This document shows positions 1 to 14,279 of a stretch of DNA of 64,000 nt, piece after piece. Each line of letters opens with the position of its first letter. Positions within the stretch are counted from its first letter, which is position 1. A program made the position numbers and the translations under genes. Under the pieces are notes generated by a model. It did no database searches, had not been told where the DNA came from, and saw only the letters and a list, made by a program, of their open reading frames with translations. Origin of the DNA: Stenopsyche tienmushanensis (Eukaryota > Arthropoda > Insecta > Trichoptera > Stenopsychidae); the NCBI GenBank assembly GCA_008973525.1, contig WACJ01000075.1:620001-684000 (forward strand), given 5' to 3'.

Positions 1-1458
1 TAAATGATGAACATTTGAACGTTTAATTAAAAAATATATGTGTTACTTTAAACGCGATTGTTGGATCGTCGGGGTTTGAATCTGAGATTCCAGACAAGAT
101 CACCCTTTAAAAGCATTATGTATATATATATTTTATCGATGACGTAGGCACAGTATTCGCTGTAATTAAATTGTGCTCAACTGTACTGCGAATTGTAAAA
201 TTCCAACCTTTTGGGATTTGACCCACGGTGAAATTCGTATTTAATTTAAGTGACATAAAACGTAGCCGCTCAGAAATTTTCCCCGAAAATAAATACCTCA
301 CACATACAATTTATTAATATCGTTTAGCATTTATCTGTGTTAATATGGCGCAAATTAGGGGGAGGGAAAAAATTCGCATTGCGAAATAAGTTCCTGTGTC
401 TTGGCTGCCCTAAATAATTCGCTAGATTGAGGAAAATTGCTCGAAGGGAAGAATTATTTCCGCCCTTAATTAAAAATGATATAAATTTAATTAAACAACA
501 GGATCTCCAGAATATGAGATCGCATCCAGAGGCGAGGAGCTTTGACAATTAAATAATGACAGATAGGAGACATATTTAATGCACAAGGTATATTTAATAT
601 TATTTCTTTAACTTAAAATAGAAAAATATGTATGCTTATTAGGACAATTATTATATGTGATTTACGGCTCAGATGCTTAATGTAAACGAACAAACTTCCA
701 ACTTGCAGTGATAGTTCTACAGTATTTAGGCTCTTAGACTAACTATATTAGTCGTTGCAGCTAACTGAAACTTGCAACTATTTTGTCGGAATGTCAATAG
801 CCTGAAACTTTATTTAAGTTTACCCATGCGAAAAAGCTTGTTTACAACTAGCTTATTAACTATTATTTAATTCCATATTTAATAAATTTCAATCTTGGAC
901 ACGAATATTTAAAATATATCTGAAGAATAATCGATAATACAAAAAATATGATCAAAATCAAAATTACCAATCGCTTCTCCTAATTAAGGGTGAACTTCTG
1001 TTTCAAACAAAAATACATTTTTGAGGGCCAATCATTTGGACTTAACAAAGCTTAAAGTTACCCTTAAGGTTAAATCAATAACACCGCGAAATCTCATAAA
1101 TAAACGAAATATTATGTAGTACATTAAAAATAAAAATGGTTTTAACTGAATATAAAAGCTTTATAGGGACTTAAAATTTGAATATCGTCTTTATTCTGGT
1201 GAGTGGAAGTTAAAGTGCATATTTAAAAATTTACACAAATATGTGAGACATAAACTATATAAATAAAACTTTTCAGATGTGTCCTCATCCCCTGGCCAAA
1301 ACGTCCACTCCTTGCAATGATCTGCATATATAAGTAGAACCCAAAGTTTTATTGCTTGGCCGTTTTTGGGAATTAGTTACACTTAGGTTGCTGCACTTTC
1401 AAGTCGTGTTTTGTGCCTTTTCGGTGATTATACTTATCAAGAATAAATTGTGATTACA
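1..1458. other. AT-rich non-coding stretch
   Basis: No gene could be supported here. The two short open frames on the minus strand (116-301, 324-548) have no recognisable motif, no splice context and a composition like the surrounding DNA. Confidence 0.5.
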
Positions 1459-1935
1459 ATGGATTTACAATGGATCGATTTTCCCCGAGTGAAGAATTCT
1501 TTCGAAATTTGCAAAGCGCGTCACTAAAACAAATTGCGATGCACTGCACAATTATTCAAGTGTTCGCAAATGTCAAAATTGGTTCGAGAAATTTCGATCT
1601 GGAAATTTTGATTCAAAAAATTGTCTTGGAAGTGGAAGACTGCGTCAAGTGGATGCCGCCACACTAACTGCTGAAATCGAAAGTAATCCAACAGTAACTA
1701 TTGAAAAAATATTGGCCAATCTTGAATACTCATAGTCGAGTATTCAAAAAATACTGAAAAGAATCGGGAAGATTTGGAGACAAGGAAGATGGGTGCCGCA
1801 CGAGCTAAGCGAAGATAACTTGGACGACCGCATGCAAACGACTTCTTAAAATCGAATCTGAAACGCTGTTTTTTGATAATTTAATAACTGGAGATGAGAA
1901 ATGAGTTCTAAACCCTAATCGTGGACGCAAAAATC
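1459..1935 (+). pseudogene. Degenerate mariner transposase fragment
   Basis: Mariner transposases catalyse cut-and-paste transposition at TA sites. From 1571 the plus strand reads CQNWFEKFRSGNF, the end of the N-terminal DNA-binding region of mariner proteins (usual pattern C-x-W-F-x-K-F-R-x-G-x-F). It is followed by a stretch equivalent to the second helix-turn-helix, then WVPHELSEDNLDDR at about 1790-1840, matching the mariner WVPHEL signature, then remnants of the ITGDEK motif near 1895. Several stops and frame changes separate these pieces (a stop follows NLEYS near 1735), so no active protein can be made. The catalytic aspartates downstream are absent, and no terminal inverted repeats were recognised. 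The host-like open frame at 1470-1667 is in a different frame and is incidental. Confidence 0.8.
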
Positions 1936-4900
1936 AATGTTTTATTGTAAACAATTAGACTGTTTAGCGATAGAAATACAAAAAAACGACCCTTTCTCAT
2001 GCATCGAAAACTGATATCGAGGCGGTGTTTTGGGTTCTGGTTGCTATTGCGAAACATAAATCATATGTAACTTCTAAATTACAAAGCTGAAAGGGATATA
2101 AATTTGGGTTTATATCATTTAATGGAAAAAATACTATGAAATAATGTTTTTTGTAATTTTGCGTATGAAGTTCAAATTTTGTCAAATTGACGGGGGCGAT
2201 AAACCTAGTGTTAATATTATTTTTCTTCTTAACGTACATTGTTGGTTATCGGATGTAGGCGTTCTTTATAAAAGACTTTTATAGGAGAAAAAATTATATA
2301 GTGATCTTTCTTTGCTTTTCATATATTGTTGATTTAAGATATGATTATTTAGATATCAATTTTAAATAGTAAAAAATATATGAGGGAGTAGCGAAAATAT
2401 CATTGTTTTTTCAATGATATTTTAATTATTGCAACATATTCAGGCACTTATAGATAGCCCTAAACGACTATATTAACCCATTGGAAATATTCATACTTCT
2501 ATTTTTTAAATTTGATATAAAATATTATTGATGCATATCATTAATCCCAATAATTTCGTTTTAATGGCAACAATCATTATGTTTCGGTAATACTTCTAAC
2601 GTATATTCCGATAACAGAATTCAATATTAAAGCAAATTTATGCCATCATGTAGCACTAAGTGCAGCGTATCATTATCTGAGTACCATTAAATAATGTCAT
2701 TATGTATACATTTGCTAAGCAGATTATCATAAATGGTTCATAATGCTTGGTAAATGAGAAATCGAGTATCGCTTCTGCGCTTAATCGAAGCAAATGCTTC
2801 ACATCTAAGGGACTCCATCTAAAAATTACTTTCCGGCACGAATTTATGCAACCATTAAAGAATTCTCCATGGCGACACAAAGCGTACAAGGGCTGAAAGT
2901 TCTCGAAAAAATTCTCTTAAGCATTCCTTCAGAGTAGCTTTATTTTATTTTGATTCCGTCATAGTGAATCCACTCTATTGAATACCGTCGGGTTAAGCGG
3001 TCCGTTTGGAATACAAATGTTGAAAAGCTGACTATTCCTGCTTCGGCTGAAGAATATTGCAAAAGAAATAGGATTCGGAGGCGGATATAAATCTGGAAAT
3101 GACAGCTGAAGGCCATTTCAATGGCTATATTAAACAATAGCGTTGTCGCATGAAACTTAAGATATAGTATATTATAAAAATAAAACAACAAAGATGGATT
3201 ATGCATTGTCATTTGATATTATTGTGGTCAATTTCAAGCTGACCATGGACTTCAAGATCACATAATGTGCGACCGCCATTCATACAATCATAAAACCTTC
3301 TGATTCAGAGAGTCTTCTGATTGTGTATCGTGTGGTTAACATAAGAAAAGGATTTTTCATTTGCTGATTTTCATTTCTCACGTGGAAAACGCGTATCTAA
3401 TTTAAAAAATAGAAGATAAACGGCGTTTTCCATGGTGATATTTTAATATTGATTTCTTGTCCTTTTCATTGCACCGTATCTATTCACCTCCATAGGAGAC
3501 TTCCCCAGCAATGGGGCCTAATAATGTGGAGGCTTCCCGTTGCTTTCTACATATGGCATAATTAAGATAAGGTAATTGGTAAAGGTAAATTTAGATAGGA
3601 TGGAATCCATGAGTGATTTGTGAAATTATCATTAGTTCTAAATGATATCATAATTATTGTTGTTAATCAAAGATTCATACGCAATCGGGTCCGACTTGAT
3701 AAATAAATCAGATCAGCATTTTTTCACGAATTAGGAACATTTATTTATATAAATAAATTCAATTCTGCTTCTTCTTAAATGCCAGACATCCACTAGAGAA
3801 ATACTAATTATTTTAATTACAAACTATCATCGCAGTATGATAATTTTAGTTGCGATTTTCGATATGACTCAAAATCGATCTCTTCGGAAGAAATAGAATA
3901 CCCAGTGTCAATGTCATCATTATTTTGTGTAGATTTTCTCTTTCCAACAATATAATTCATAATTAGTAAAGATATCTCTATAGTCCCTAATCTCTGACTT
4001 TATTTTGTCAGTTTTTTTTTAATAGTTAAAAAATATTTTTTTACATAAATCTGTTGTCGAAAAAGTCAAAACATTGGAAATATGCAAAAAAACGATTTTT
4101 TTTTTACAAAAATCTAAAACTAGAATAAAGGGCGTGGTCGTAATTTAGGGATAGCAGATGCAATATGATTTACACAGTCCTAAATCATATATTTTTTCCA
4201 AATTTAGATTAGTGGTGATGATTTATTTTCTATTTTATCTAAAATATCTCGATACGTACGGAGACTGAAGAAATGGAGACTTTGGAATTATCTGATAATT
4301 AAGAATATATTTTTAGTAAGAAAAGATTTGATGAATAGGAGTTTAGAATTCAAGACGGAATTAGAAATGAACCTCTTATCATGAATTATTTACATATTTA
4401 TAGACTTTTTGAATGTAAAATAATGACACGATTTTGAAAAATCGATTAAAATCGTCGTTCATTAAAAAAATATTTTATTTATTTTAAAAAGTGGACATCA
4501 TAATTTTGTATGAACCACGTATATAATAATATAATATATATTTACAACTAAATATTTTGGATTTATTTAAATATCAAAATATCATCCAGCAGTTGTATTA
4601 ATTCAATACAACCACATAATCAAAATATAATGATTGTCACAATTAGAATTAATATTGTATTCCAAAACAATATTGAATTTTGCCATTGTTGCATCCAAGG
4701 TGAATTATTTTTGGTATAAGTTATCTTGATAGTTCAGCATTACCTTGACTATAAATATAGATACGAAATACTTGAGTTGTATCAAAATAAGCACGCAGAT
4801 GTAAGTTTTTGTCTTAAACGTAGCAATATGAATGTTAATTAATATTAGGCTCAATATAAATTCCATGACAGATTAAACACGATATTATATTATGTTTGTG

Positions 4901-4980
4901 TAGGCAGGAACATCGCAGGGCTGCCATTAATGTAAGTAATTTACAGAACTGCTGTAAGCCCATATGACTAAAGCAATGAA
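1936..4980. other. AT-rich non-coding stretch with a small dispersed repeat
   Basis: No gene supported. Around 2370-2440 (a GAGGGAGTAGCGAAA-like start followed by an ATGATATTTT segment) the sequence resembles 27140-27215, which suggests a low-copy dispersed repeat. The minus-strand frames at 2656-2889 and 2940-3212 show no known domain. Confidence 0.4.
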
Positions 4981-5600
4981 ATGGTACGCAGTAAAATAAA
5001 CAGCACTCAGGATTTGCTTATATCCATTATGTTCCTTGAGAAATTTCTCATAGGCACGTCACGTGGAGCCTCATCATTAGGGATAAAAAGGACGCATTTG
5101 CGCTCGGAAGTGTCCTGGCGAGATGAAAAACCAGCTACCCAATTAGGACACAGACGAAGGAGCCACGTCGAAAAAAGGGCGATTTCAAAAAAGCGCAAAA
5201 GACCAACGGCAAACATTTTTTCGATCAAACAAACAAACGGTGACAACGGAACCCTATTATGTATGTTTTTTTCCTTCCGCTGGTTACCGCTCTTTGTGAC
5301 GTAATGGGCCCGTTATAACAAATATGAAACATCCTCTTATATTCCTATTTTTATTTACACATGGAGCAAAAGGAGCACTCGAGACGTTTTATTCCTTCTA
5401 AGTTATTTTACGCAGTCCCGCTTTCCTTTTATGATCCTTCCTCCCAACCAATCATCGTCTGTGCTTTGGTCCCTTGCGCTCATTGTTGGGGGTTGACCCG
5501 GGTTTCGCCCCTGATTGAATTTTCATTCTAGATGGAAATCAACATCCATCGATCACGATTTTGGGTTACAGCTGCGGTTCTTTATATCGACCCAATACAA
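4981..5600. other. GC-richer island, function unknown
   Basis: This block is clearly less AT-rich than its flanks. It carries overlapping open frames on both strands (4981-5304 plus, 5007-5246 minus), as expected where stop codons are depleted by composition. Neither frame shows a recognisable domain or convincing splice sites. It could be conserved non-coding DNA or an unrecognised transposon piece. Confidence 0.3.
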
Positions 5601-8600
5601 ATTTTCGTCTACATAGTCCTTCACAAGTACATAACAATGCGAACCCATGTTTTTTCCAAAAGCTGTACCAAAATTATTGCTCCCAAAACCGAAATATAAA
5701 ACTAAAGGAGCATTGGGTTAATCGTGAACATTAAAATAACCATTTTAATTTTAGCGGTTATAGTGACAAAATTAAATTTAAGGAATTAAAATTTAAAAAA
5801 AAACACCTTAAACGATTCGAAAAATGAAGGCTTAAATTAAGCTAAATTCAAAGCAAAACGCAAAAAATTATAAAAAATCTATACTTAAAACTCTATGAAA
5901 TCCAAAAATATTATAGACAGTTTAATATTTCCGTTAATGTGTTAAAAATACTTGCGTACTCCGATGATATGTATTTGGTACACCATATAAAAAAGTGATT
6001 TAAAAACCACAACATTATTAGAGTCGAATTGTAGAAAAATACATCACAGAGAAGGAAAGGTTAATTATTATCTTATTTGCTAATACTTCAATAATCATTT
6101 TTAGTCAAAAAAGGGATCCATCAAAAAAAAATATCAGATCGAGACACTTTGACGTTGATTATTCAATGATAACCAATACATATTTCAGAAAGAAACATTT
6201 ATAAAGCACACAAAAAGGCCAATGTTTTTTTTAAATTTAATTTGATTATATTCAACTAAAATCTTGGATATTGATAACATAATGAGAATCTAAATAAGTA
6301 ACACTTGATCTGGCATATTGTATAGACTCACACATATAATGGAATTCAAACTCAAACGATGCCTTGTATTTTTTATAAAATATTTTTCGACAACTAATAA
6401 GGGACCATCTGTAAAAAAATATTTTTAGTATGATGATCATATGATTTTATACCCTTTTTTCCTTCAATATACCACTATGCCAATATAATTTATATAATTG
6501 GTTTCGATTGCTCCATCTGGGCCTACTCTTATATAGTTTACCTAATGTGATTCAGTGATATTAGCCTAGTCATGTTATTTAATAGCCAAATCCAATATAT
6601 GTGATTGGAAATTAAAAGGGTCTGGAGTTTCAATTTTTTCCCTCGATAAATCTCGATTACATACGAGGCTCGTATATGAATATTAATTTATTGTTCAAGA
6701 AGATCTTTAAAAAATAAAGATGATTAATTTGTCATTAAAATAGTAACTAATGCATGGAGATTTTGTGTATTAAATGTATGACAGTTTTCCCTTTTAAGAC
6801 AATATTTTATTTATTCAAAGCTAAACATTTTGTTGATATTATATACATATGTCATATATTTTCATGCAAGCAATAACATGCATTCGACGTAAGAAATATT
6901 AAAGATTTCAATCTGAACATTAATAGGATGATGTTAATTTATAACCAAACCTTTATAGCATAAAGCCATGAATTCGTTCATTATAATAATGTTTAACCAA
7001 ATGAGTTATTTCGAGCATAAATCTGCTTTTATTCGTATTGTATGTAAACGTGTGCGCGTGTAATGTGAGAAATTGTTGGAAGATTTCATCATTTATTAGA
7101 AGTTATTGAAGTATTAATTAATTTTACATCCGTCGGCGATGTATAAGACTTTTTGCAATCGAAATAATTTATACGAGTTGATTTTTTCCATAAAAATAAA
7201 TTGAATTCATTATGGCTTCACCGAACGTTTATGTCGTACTTAAATATCGTATGGTTTTTTCCTTCATTTTGACTCAACTATACGGCTCCATAATAAATAT
7301 GAAATATAATATGAGCCATCATATTGTGTCATTATCTATCATAATTTTTATATGGCAGACATCTGCTGTAAACACTCATTACGTTAATTGAAATACGCAG
7401 TAGTATTCGTCTAACGTCCAACATAAACCTGATCAATTTAACGAAGAACAAACACCAGTAGCTCAGCAAAAATGTCTCATCATCGTCGAAAAAAATCCCT
7501 CAGCTTGTTAAAAAATAATCTCGAACTGGAGCAAAAAACCCCTCGTAATGAGAAGACCTTCAAGTATGGCAGATGAATATATAATATTCGCAGGAATATT
7601 ACAAAATTGAGATCAATGTAAATCATGACAGTTGATAGCAATATTGCGTCGGTTAACCGCAATTATATTTATGAAATAACCACAATATTATAATCTGTAG
7701 AAGAAATATGCATGCATTTCTTTGATTCGATTGCTTAATTGGATCATGTCTTGGTATAGAATTTGTAGTCTTGTTATAAAAACTCGTATTCAAGTCCAAA
7801 TTGTAGATAAATTATCATTGAACCAACAAATTTTTGAGATCAAAAGTATTATCATTTCTTATTTATTGTTTCGATCCAGGTTTGGCTTAATTCTTTATGG
7901 AAGAACTCTTTTTTGTTCATGTAAAAATAAGAAGCGTCTAAAGAGATATGTGACTTTGCCATTCGTGTTGTTCAAATTGATGCGTATCACCTTCTTATTA
8001 ACCAACAAGATTTGCATAAGATTTTAAAATCTAATAGATCAGAGAGTCAGATTCCTAAAAGACAATGCTAGTCGAACGTGATGCTGAAAAACGAGCGAAA
8101 AGTCTGAAAACGCAACCATAACTCAAATCGAGCAAGAACAAAAACACGCTGTTTGTGACAGGTAGTAAGGTGAAACCATCCCTGAATACAAAGAAGGGGT
8201 GCGACCCCCTCTAAAAGGTCACAGCCAGAAAAGCCTTTAAGCTTTATCTTTCCATTATGCCTCTCTAATAACAATAATAATGATTAGAATTTCCGTATTT
8301 CCATGCCACTGAAATCGCTTTAAATGATGCAAGTATTCTAAGCCGAGATCAAACACTCCTTTTTGTCGGTGATGTCGGAAAAATTAAGGCACGAAGGGTT
8401 GAAAGGTCAGATGTGAGCATCATCCCTCGTGGAGGAATTCACGTGGGAGTCGAATCAGATATTCATATAAGACTCAACAGATTCGCGTTTATATCGTTTG
8501 AACAATACGCTCCTTAACCACTTTGAAGATAAGTCACTTTAGGCTTTGAACTTAATTTTGTATTCATTTAGACTTTATGTGTTCAAGTCGTAAAGCAATC

Positions 8601-11600
8601 CGAATTTAATACGTTTTTAATATTATTCCACAACCGAGACGAATTTATATTTTAATCAAAATCACAATTGCAATTTTAAACCAAAAAGAAATTTCGCCCG
8701 GAATTAATCTAAGACATTTAAAAAAAATGTAAAACACCAAATCATATTATCAAAGGGTTGCTCTATTATCTTACAGCTAAAGCCTTTATTGACTTTATGA
8801 TGGCATTAATGCCTTGCGGGTCATTTTCATGGAAATTTTGATTTATTACCCAGGCTTCCTTAAAATAGATCAGCCCCAAATCTGATATCTTTCGTAAATA
8901 ATCATGATTTATTATCATTGATTTATATTACATAATTATTAAAAACTTGTGCTTTTATATAAGTCACATGATATTATTAATTATTACTGAAATAATAAAC
9001 GCCTCGATACATTTGGTTCAATTGAAATTATAAACACAAATATGTTGGTTTGTTCAAATATCGAGATAGATTTGCAAATCCAAAAAAAAAACAAGCATCC
9101 CTTAATTATATGATATTTTGACATCTTTATCATTATTATTTATTTTATATTTTTTCATTAACATTCAATGAATTTTGAGCATACTTTAAATGATTTTAAA
9201 TCAAATAGTTGGCAATTTTCCCAAAGGAATTACAACCACTCATCGCCCTCACCCAAGCGTTCTACCCCAAAATTAAATTAATCAAAAACACAATAGAGTA
9301 ATTGAGACGTTATTTTGTGATTTTTATCGTTTTCTATTATAGCCATTCGTCCTTGTAACGTTCCAAAATAGAGCTTTGGATCTAATCGTGCGTTATAAAA
9401 GAGTCGTTAAGGACAAAATACGATTTCATGTAGGCAATAAGTGGATAATGGATCTGGTGATAATGCGCTTCAGATAAAGAGGACCGAATGTATGAGAATC
9501 ATATTTTTTTCCATTACAAATATATGGAGGATTCTGGAGTCGAATAGATAGTTCTGGAATCCGAAAACCGATGAATTAAAATATGTTTCTGACTTTCGAT
9601 CAAATTGTTTTGTGGTAGCTTCGAACCATTGAGATGAGCAAGAGCGGCAAATAAACCGATCCAAATGAAAGCATTTCTTGAATTATTAATACGTAGACCT
9701 CTTTTGTAAATGCTGATAAAGATGCAATAACTATTAAAAGCATATTTTTACTTTTTATGGTAAAATTTCAGGACGATTTTCGAATTAATTGACGGTCAAT
9801 ATACACGTTGTGAGAATTTTATAAGGAAACTCTTAATAAATCCGCTTTTAATCAAGAAAAGCATCCGTTCATTATTTAACTACCCTTTTTATTCACTATT
9901 CTACCTCTATGTGCTTTTTCTACTTTCTTTAAAGTCAAGATAACTCTCATGGGGATATTTAGAGTGAATTACTGTAGTATAGAAGAATACTACTGCTAAG
10001 ATATTGTATTTGTTTTTCGTATTTTTCCCCGACAATATTAAAAGCTAACCGTGTATACTATAAGATAAGGCCATTAAACGAAAGTTATTTATTATTCTTC
10101 ATTCAAAGCACCAAAGTTCATTAAGTACTTAGTTTTGTGACTTAACTGCTATAACCACCCTCATTGTTATAGTACAAGCATAAATAATACCTCCAACGCC
10201 ATTACAGCCGCTTAAGTTTAATCTTGATACAATTGCACAATATATACACAGCCCATGGGTAGTTTGTTTGGCTCCATAAAATAAGAGCTACATCCAAAAT
10301 GGAGTTTCTCCGAGTTTTCGCATAAAAACTTTAATGGATGACAAATAAAAGTGTCATGCACATCTCTATCCCTCACACAAATAAGCTTTATATTCCCTGG
10401 AATATTTCTGTCGTGGATATGTAAACATTGCGTGCTTAGGGTGAGTTTTATGACTACTTCAAAAAAATGTTTCAATACGGATTATTCGGATTTCATTCAC
10501 CTCATAGTAACTCGCAATTTGAAGATACATGGTTGGAATGTGAGGTACAAATGATGAATTTCGCTTTGAGCCAGTAACGGTTCGAGAAAATTAAGACAAT
10601 TAGGCGAAACTGTGGCGAATACATAGCTGCTAGAGAAACTGCTGAGGCATTTAGCGAACCCAAATACCCAACGGACAAATTTGTGATTGTTGGTGTTATC
10701 CGAAATCACATCGAACACCAAACTTGGCACAGATTTCCGACAAATACCCCAAGCAAAGCCAATTTATAGCATCCTGAATGTATCAAATAGTTCCAGTCTT
10801 TCATTTTAGATAATAAAATAAATTTTAAGAAAATATTTTGATTATTTGACACATTCGATATTTTTTCAATTGGCTATTAAAAATTTGGGCGATTTTTTAC
10901 GATATTTCGTCACTCATTTTCGTTGTGCCCGATCAAAGCAAGCGCCCCCCATCCTATTCCATAACACCCATCCTATCCTATGTTTACCGTGGATTTAACT
11001 CAATTATGAATTTTAGTGCATCGTTATCAAAATTCGAAGATTTATCTCTTTAGCTTCTATTTTTCGATTTACATGTCTGGAACCAACATTGGCATCTGCA
11101 GACTGTTATCACTTCACCATAAGCATATTTGAGTATTTTACCTACTTTTGTGGCATTTCAATCCAAATTTTAAAAACAACAGCATTCCTGATATAGATTA
11201 ATAGATGGCTCAATTTAGTCTTTAAAAATATAAATGATGATGTTTTGTCATAAAAATGTTTAATCCTTTGAGCTCCTATGTCGAGGTGGCTTCGACATTT
11301 GTTACTCCAACACAACTCGGAACAATTCATTCAACACTCATTCATTCACTTCTTGGATTTTTTCGTACAAGCTATATTTCCACATTTGTACCATATTATG
11401 GAAGCTTCCCTACTCAGGGATTGATTAAATCAGGGATGTTATTCACTAGCAGAATAGTTCTACGCATTTTCAATAATTTATCGATATATTTTATACAAAT
11501 CCGATATTGGCAAAAAAAGGGTTAAAAAATTATATAGTTATATAAAAAAATACACTGATATTAGTCTGATGCGATAAACGAGTAGCATAATGTTCAGTAC

Positions 11601-12016
11601 AGAGCTACCATCAGCCTCACAAAGTATGAGAAGAAGACTGTGGAGATCAAGACAAGAGATAACTACATTTACTGAAAATAATCCAAGCAACATTGGATTT
11701 CACTGATTAATTAGCCATATCTTACTGATTTATGCATAAGACATTGAAGTGGTAAAGAATTTTTTTTGTTTAATAAATTTTAAAAATTTAACCAAAGAAT
11801 GATCACTTCTACCAATATATAATATATATATACATACAATAAAGTGTCCTAATATCGTAAATCATTTTTATTTAGGTATTATACCATTTTTTCCCAATGT
11901 ATTATCATAAACATAATCTTAGACAAATTCATTTGAAATCGCTTGAAGTGCAAAGAGTTTCGCTGAAATCTTTAAATTGCAATATTATACCTTTTGCAAA
12001 GTCAAAGAACTGCAAT
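5601..12016. other. Long AT-rich non-coding stretch
   Basis: No gene supported in this 6.4 kb. A fragment at about 6018-6067 (GAGTCGA... to AGGAAAGG) matches part of the dispersed repeat also found at 39470-39901 and 47024-47465. The short frames at 7722-8027, 8068-8274, 10218-10730 and 11256-11525 have no known domain and look incidental. Confidence 0.4.
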
Positions 12017-12450
12017 ATATTGTAGCGTGGGCGATTTATCATCCCCACGTAGTAGCGACATCTTCCATTTCTCTTCAGGTGCAATGTGTTATTTTAACAG
12101 CGCCATCTCTTGTGGCCCTGCGGAGACATTGCACCTGCTTACCGACCGATCACTTCTTGCGCGTGCATCGTTACCGGTTGGGTAGTGACGCGCAGGAAGC
12201 GGGAGTCGGGAGAGTCGTCGGTTGGCCTTGGCTGCGGGAGGTCGTCCCTCCTGCAGCCAGACCTCTCTCTCTCTCTATCTGTAGTGCGGAATAAATATTT
12301 ATCTTGCGAAGAAAGTCTTTCCATTCGACGCCCTACGTATTCCCATCCATTTGTCCAGCAGCATCACAGCCCGATAGAAGAACGGACCCATGCGGGGAGC
12401 CGCCGGGGACTCTGCCCTCAAGAGCGCCCCCGCCTCAAACGTTACAATAT
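12017..12450. mobile_element. Solo LTR of a retrotransposon with 4-bp target duplication
   Basis: A GC-richer block of 426 bp (12021-12446) begins TGTAGCG and ends CGTTACA, giving the TG...CA ends and a near-perfect 7-bp terminal inverted repeat of LTRs. It is flanked on both sides by the tetranucleotide ATAT (12017-12020 and 12447-12450), a 4- or 5-bp target duplication being usual for LTR elements. An AATAAA lies inside at about 12291, as expected at the U3/R junction, after a short CT microsatellite. No gag or pol sequence adjoins it, so it is best read as a solo LTR left by recombination between the two LTRs. The overlapping open frames on both strands between 11977 and 12568 are composition effects within it. 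The superfamily is not determined; a 4-bp duplication would suit Ty3/gypsy. Confidence 0.75.
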
Positions 12451-14279
12451 CAATTGCTCACAAATCGTTTCAAACATATTAGATAAGGAAAAACATAAAT
12501 CGTTCTTATTATTTAATTTATGTTACAACTGGTTAACAATATTGTTGGCAAGGCTAGTGAATAATTGATCATAGAAAATGGGTCAAATGATTCTATGAAA
12601 TGATATCTTAAAACATTGTGAAGATAAATATTTTGCATATAAATAATGGTATATAATTACTGAAACACAAGCTTGCGAATCGTTCATCGTGGTGATAATT
12701 AGATATCTGTTAATGGATTACAAAATAAATTTTAAATAATAATATTATAGCAAAATGGAATAACTTTTAGAATTATATAAAAATGTTAAAGATGTATGCC
12801 GATAATTGTAGCTTAAATAAGCGCACATTAAATATTGACTTAATTTAATGCATCAATTTGTAAGCGAAGCCTTTTTGAGCCCCATTATTTGATATCGGGA
12901 AATCTCGTGGCATGTACTCAAAAGTGTAATTCGTTTACAGGACGGAAGTAAGCCCGTTGTAACTAGGAAATTTTTCGGAAAGCGATCCTCTCTTAATCCT
13001 TATTTATTGTCGGGGCTTAGGACGAGTGAGTAATAGTGGGATGACTTGCGAGAGGCCGTTTGAGAGTTGTCAAATTTAAAAACCCTCCATTGGATCCAAG
13101 ATGCGAATTTCGAGCGAATCCCGTACTATAATTAATGAAAATTAATAACAGGCATTTTCCATCTTTTCGCGCTCCAATACGATTTTTTTAATTGGTACTA
13201 AGTCTTACAAATAACCCTGCCATCTGCTTTTTTAATACAGTTCATTCCTTGTAATTGGATTTCCTGCAAGAGAGTAATTATTCGCTGGTTTCGGTATGGA
13301 TGAATATTTTTGGCGTTTTTCTTTTCGCTAAATTTAGACGGTGATACTTTATTTTTCCTGTGTGGAAATTGCTGCTCCTGAAAAATGTAGGCTTAAGCGT
13401 GACGTGTGACAGATAGTCGTTACCGCTGAAGAAAAACATCTTTGCATCCATTTTACCTAATGTACGTTTAAAGCGACTCTTCTTAAAACGACGCAAGATT
13501 TAAGTCAGAACAAAAACTCGCGGAAAAAATCAGCAGCAGACTTCAAATTATCATCCATCTGCCAAAAAATACTGAACGCCAAAAGCAAAACGGAAATATT
13601 ATCAAATAGATTCCCAATGTCGTTTTGCACTTAAATGAATAGTCTTTCTAAATATACTTTAGACAAGACGGATAGAAATAAACGCGGACGGTATGCGTGA
13701 GTCTCCATGTGCTCAAAAAACAACCCATACCAAAAGTCACTGAACAATTTCGATCTCGCATAAAAATATTTCAATATCACCTACATTTAACCATAGCTTT
13801 AGAACACCTGTTATCGGGTCTACCTAATGGGCTTAGGTAATATCATCCATGTTCTACTAACGTTACCAAAACCATCTACTCAATTTAACTACCCGGCATT
13901 CATGCACAACATTAGCCCTTCAACTTCTTGAATGGAAAATGCTTCGCATTGTTCCTGGAGGAATGGTAAACACGTTTCGCCCTAATATGATTTACAACCA
14001 CACTTTATGTGAATTTATGTGCTTTATCGTACGAAAAATAACATTTCATATCTAATTGGGTATCGGCTTGTTTTTCTTGAATTTCCATAAAGACACATAA
14101 TGATAAATTATCGAGATTTATATCCTCAAAGACTCGATTGATATGATAATGATAAATTATCTGTTGTGATGAAATCAATTTTAATGATATAAAGCATAAT
14201 CAAATCGAAATATTTATCGACGTTTAGTCATACTAATAGATTTTTAGTTTGAAAAATCTCTAAAAATCTTGGAGAAAAC
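12451..14279. other. Non-coding stretch containing a duplicated block
   Basis: No gene supported. The segment 12911-13052 is similar to 24547-24680. The minus-strand frame at 13278-13496 has no recognisable domain. Confidence 0.4.
12911..13052 (+). repeat. Duplicated non-coding block, copy 1
   Basis: Shares an extended similarity with 24547-24680 in the same orientation, including CATGTACTnAAAAGTGTAAT, AAGCGATC, TAATCCTTATTTATTGTCG and a GAGTGAG(T/C)AATAGTGG-type end. The spacing of these blocks is preserved. Origin unknown; either an old transposon or a duplicated host element. Confidence 0.6.

Noticed and set aside
4981..5304. 107-aa open frame with basic C-terminal half
   Set aside because: An equally long frame runs antisense at 5007-5246; no domain, no splice or promoter context, and length expected for the local composition.
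11977..12568. Cluster of overlapping open frames up to 152 aa
   Set aside because: They fall in a GC-rich solo LTR, occur in several frames and on both strands, and cross its boundaries.
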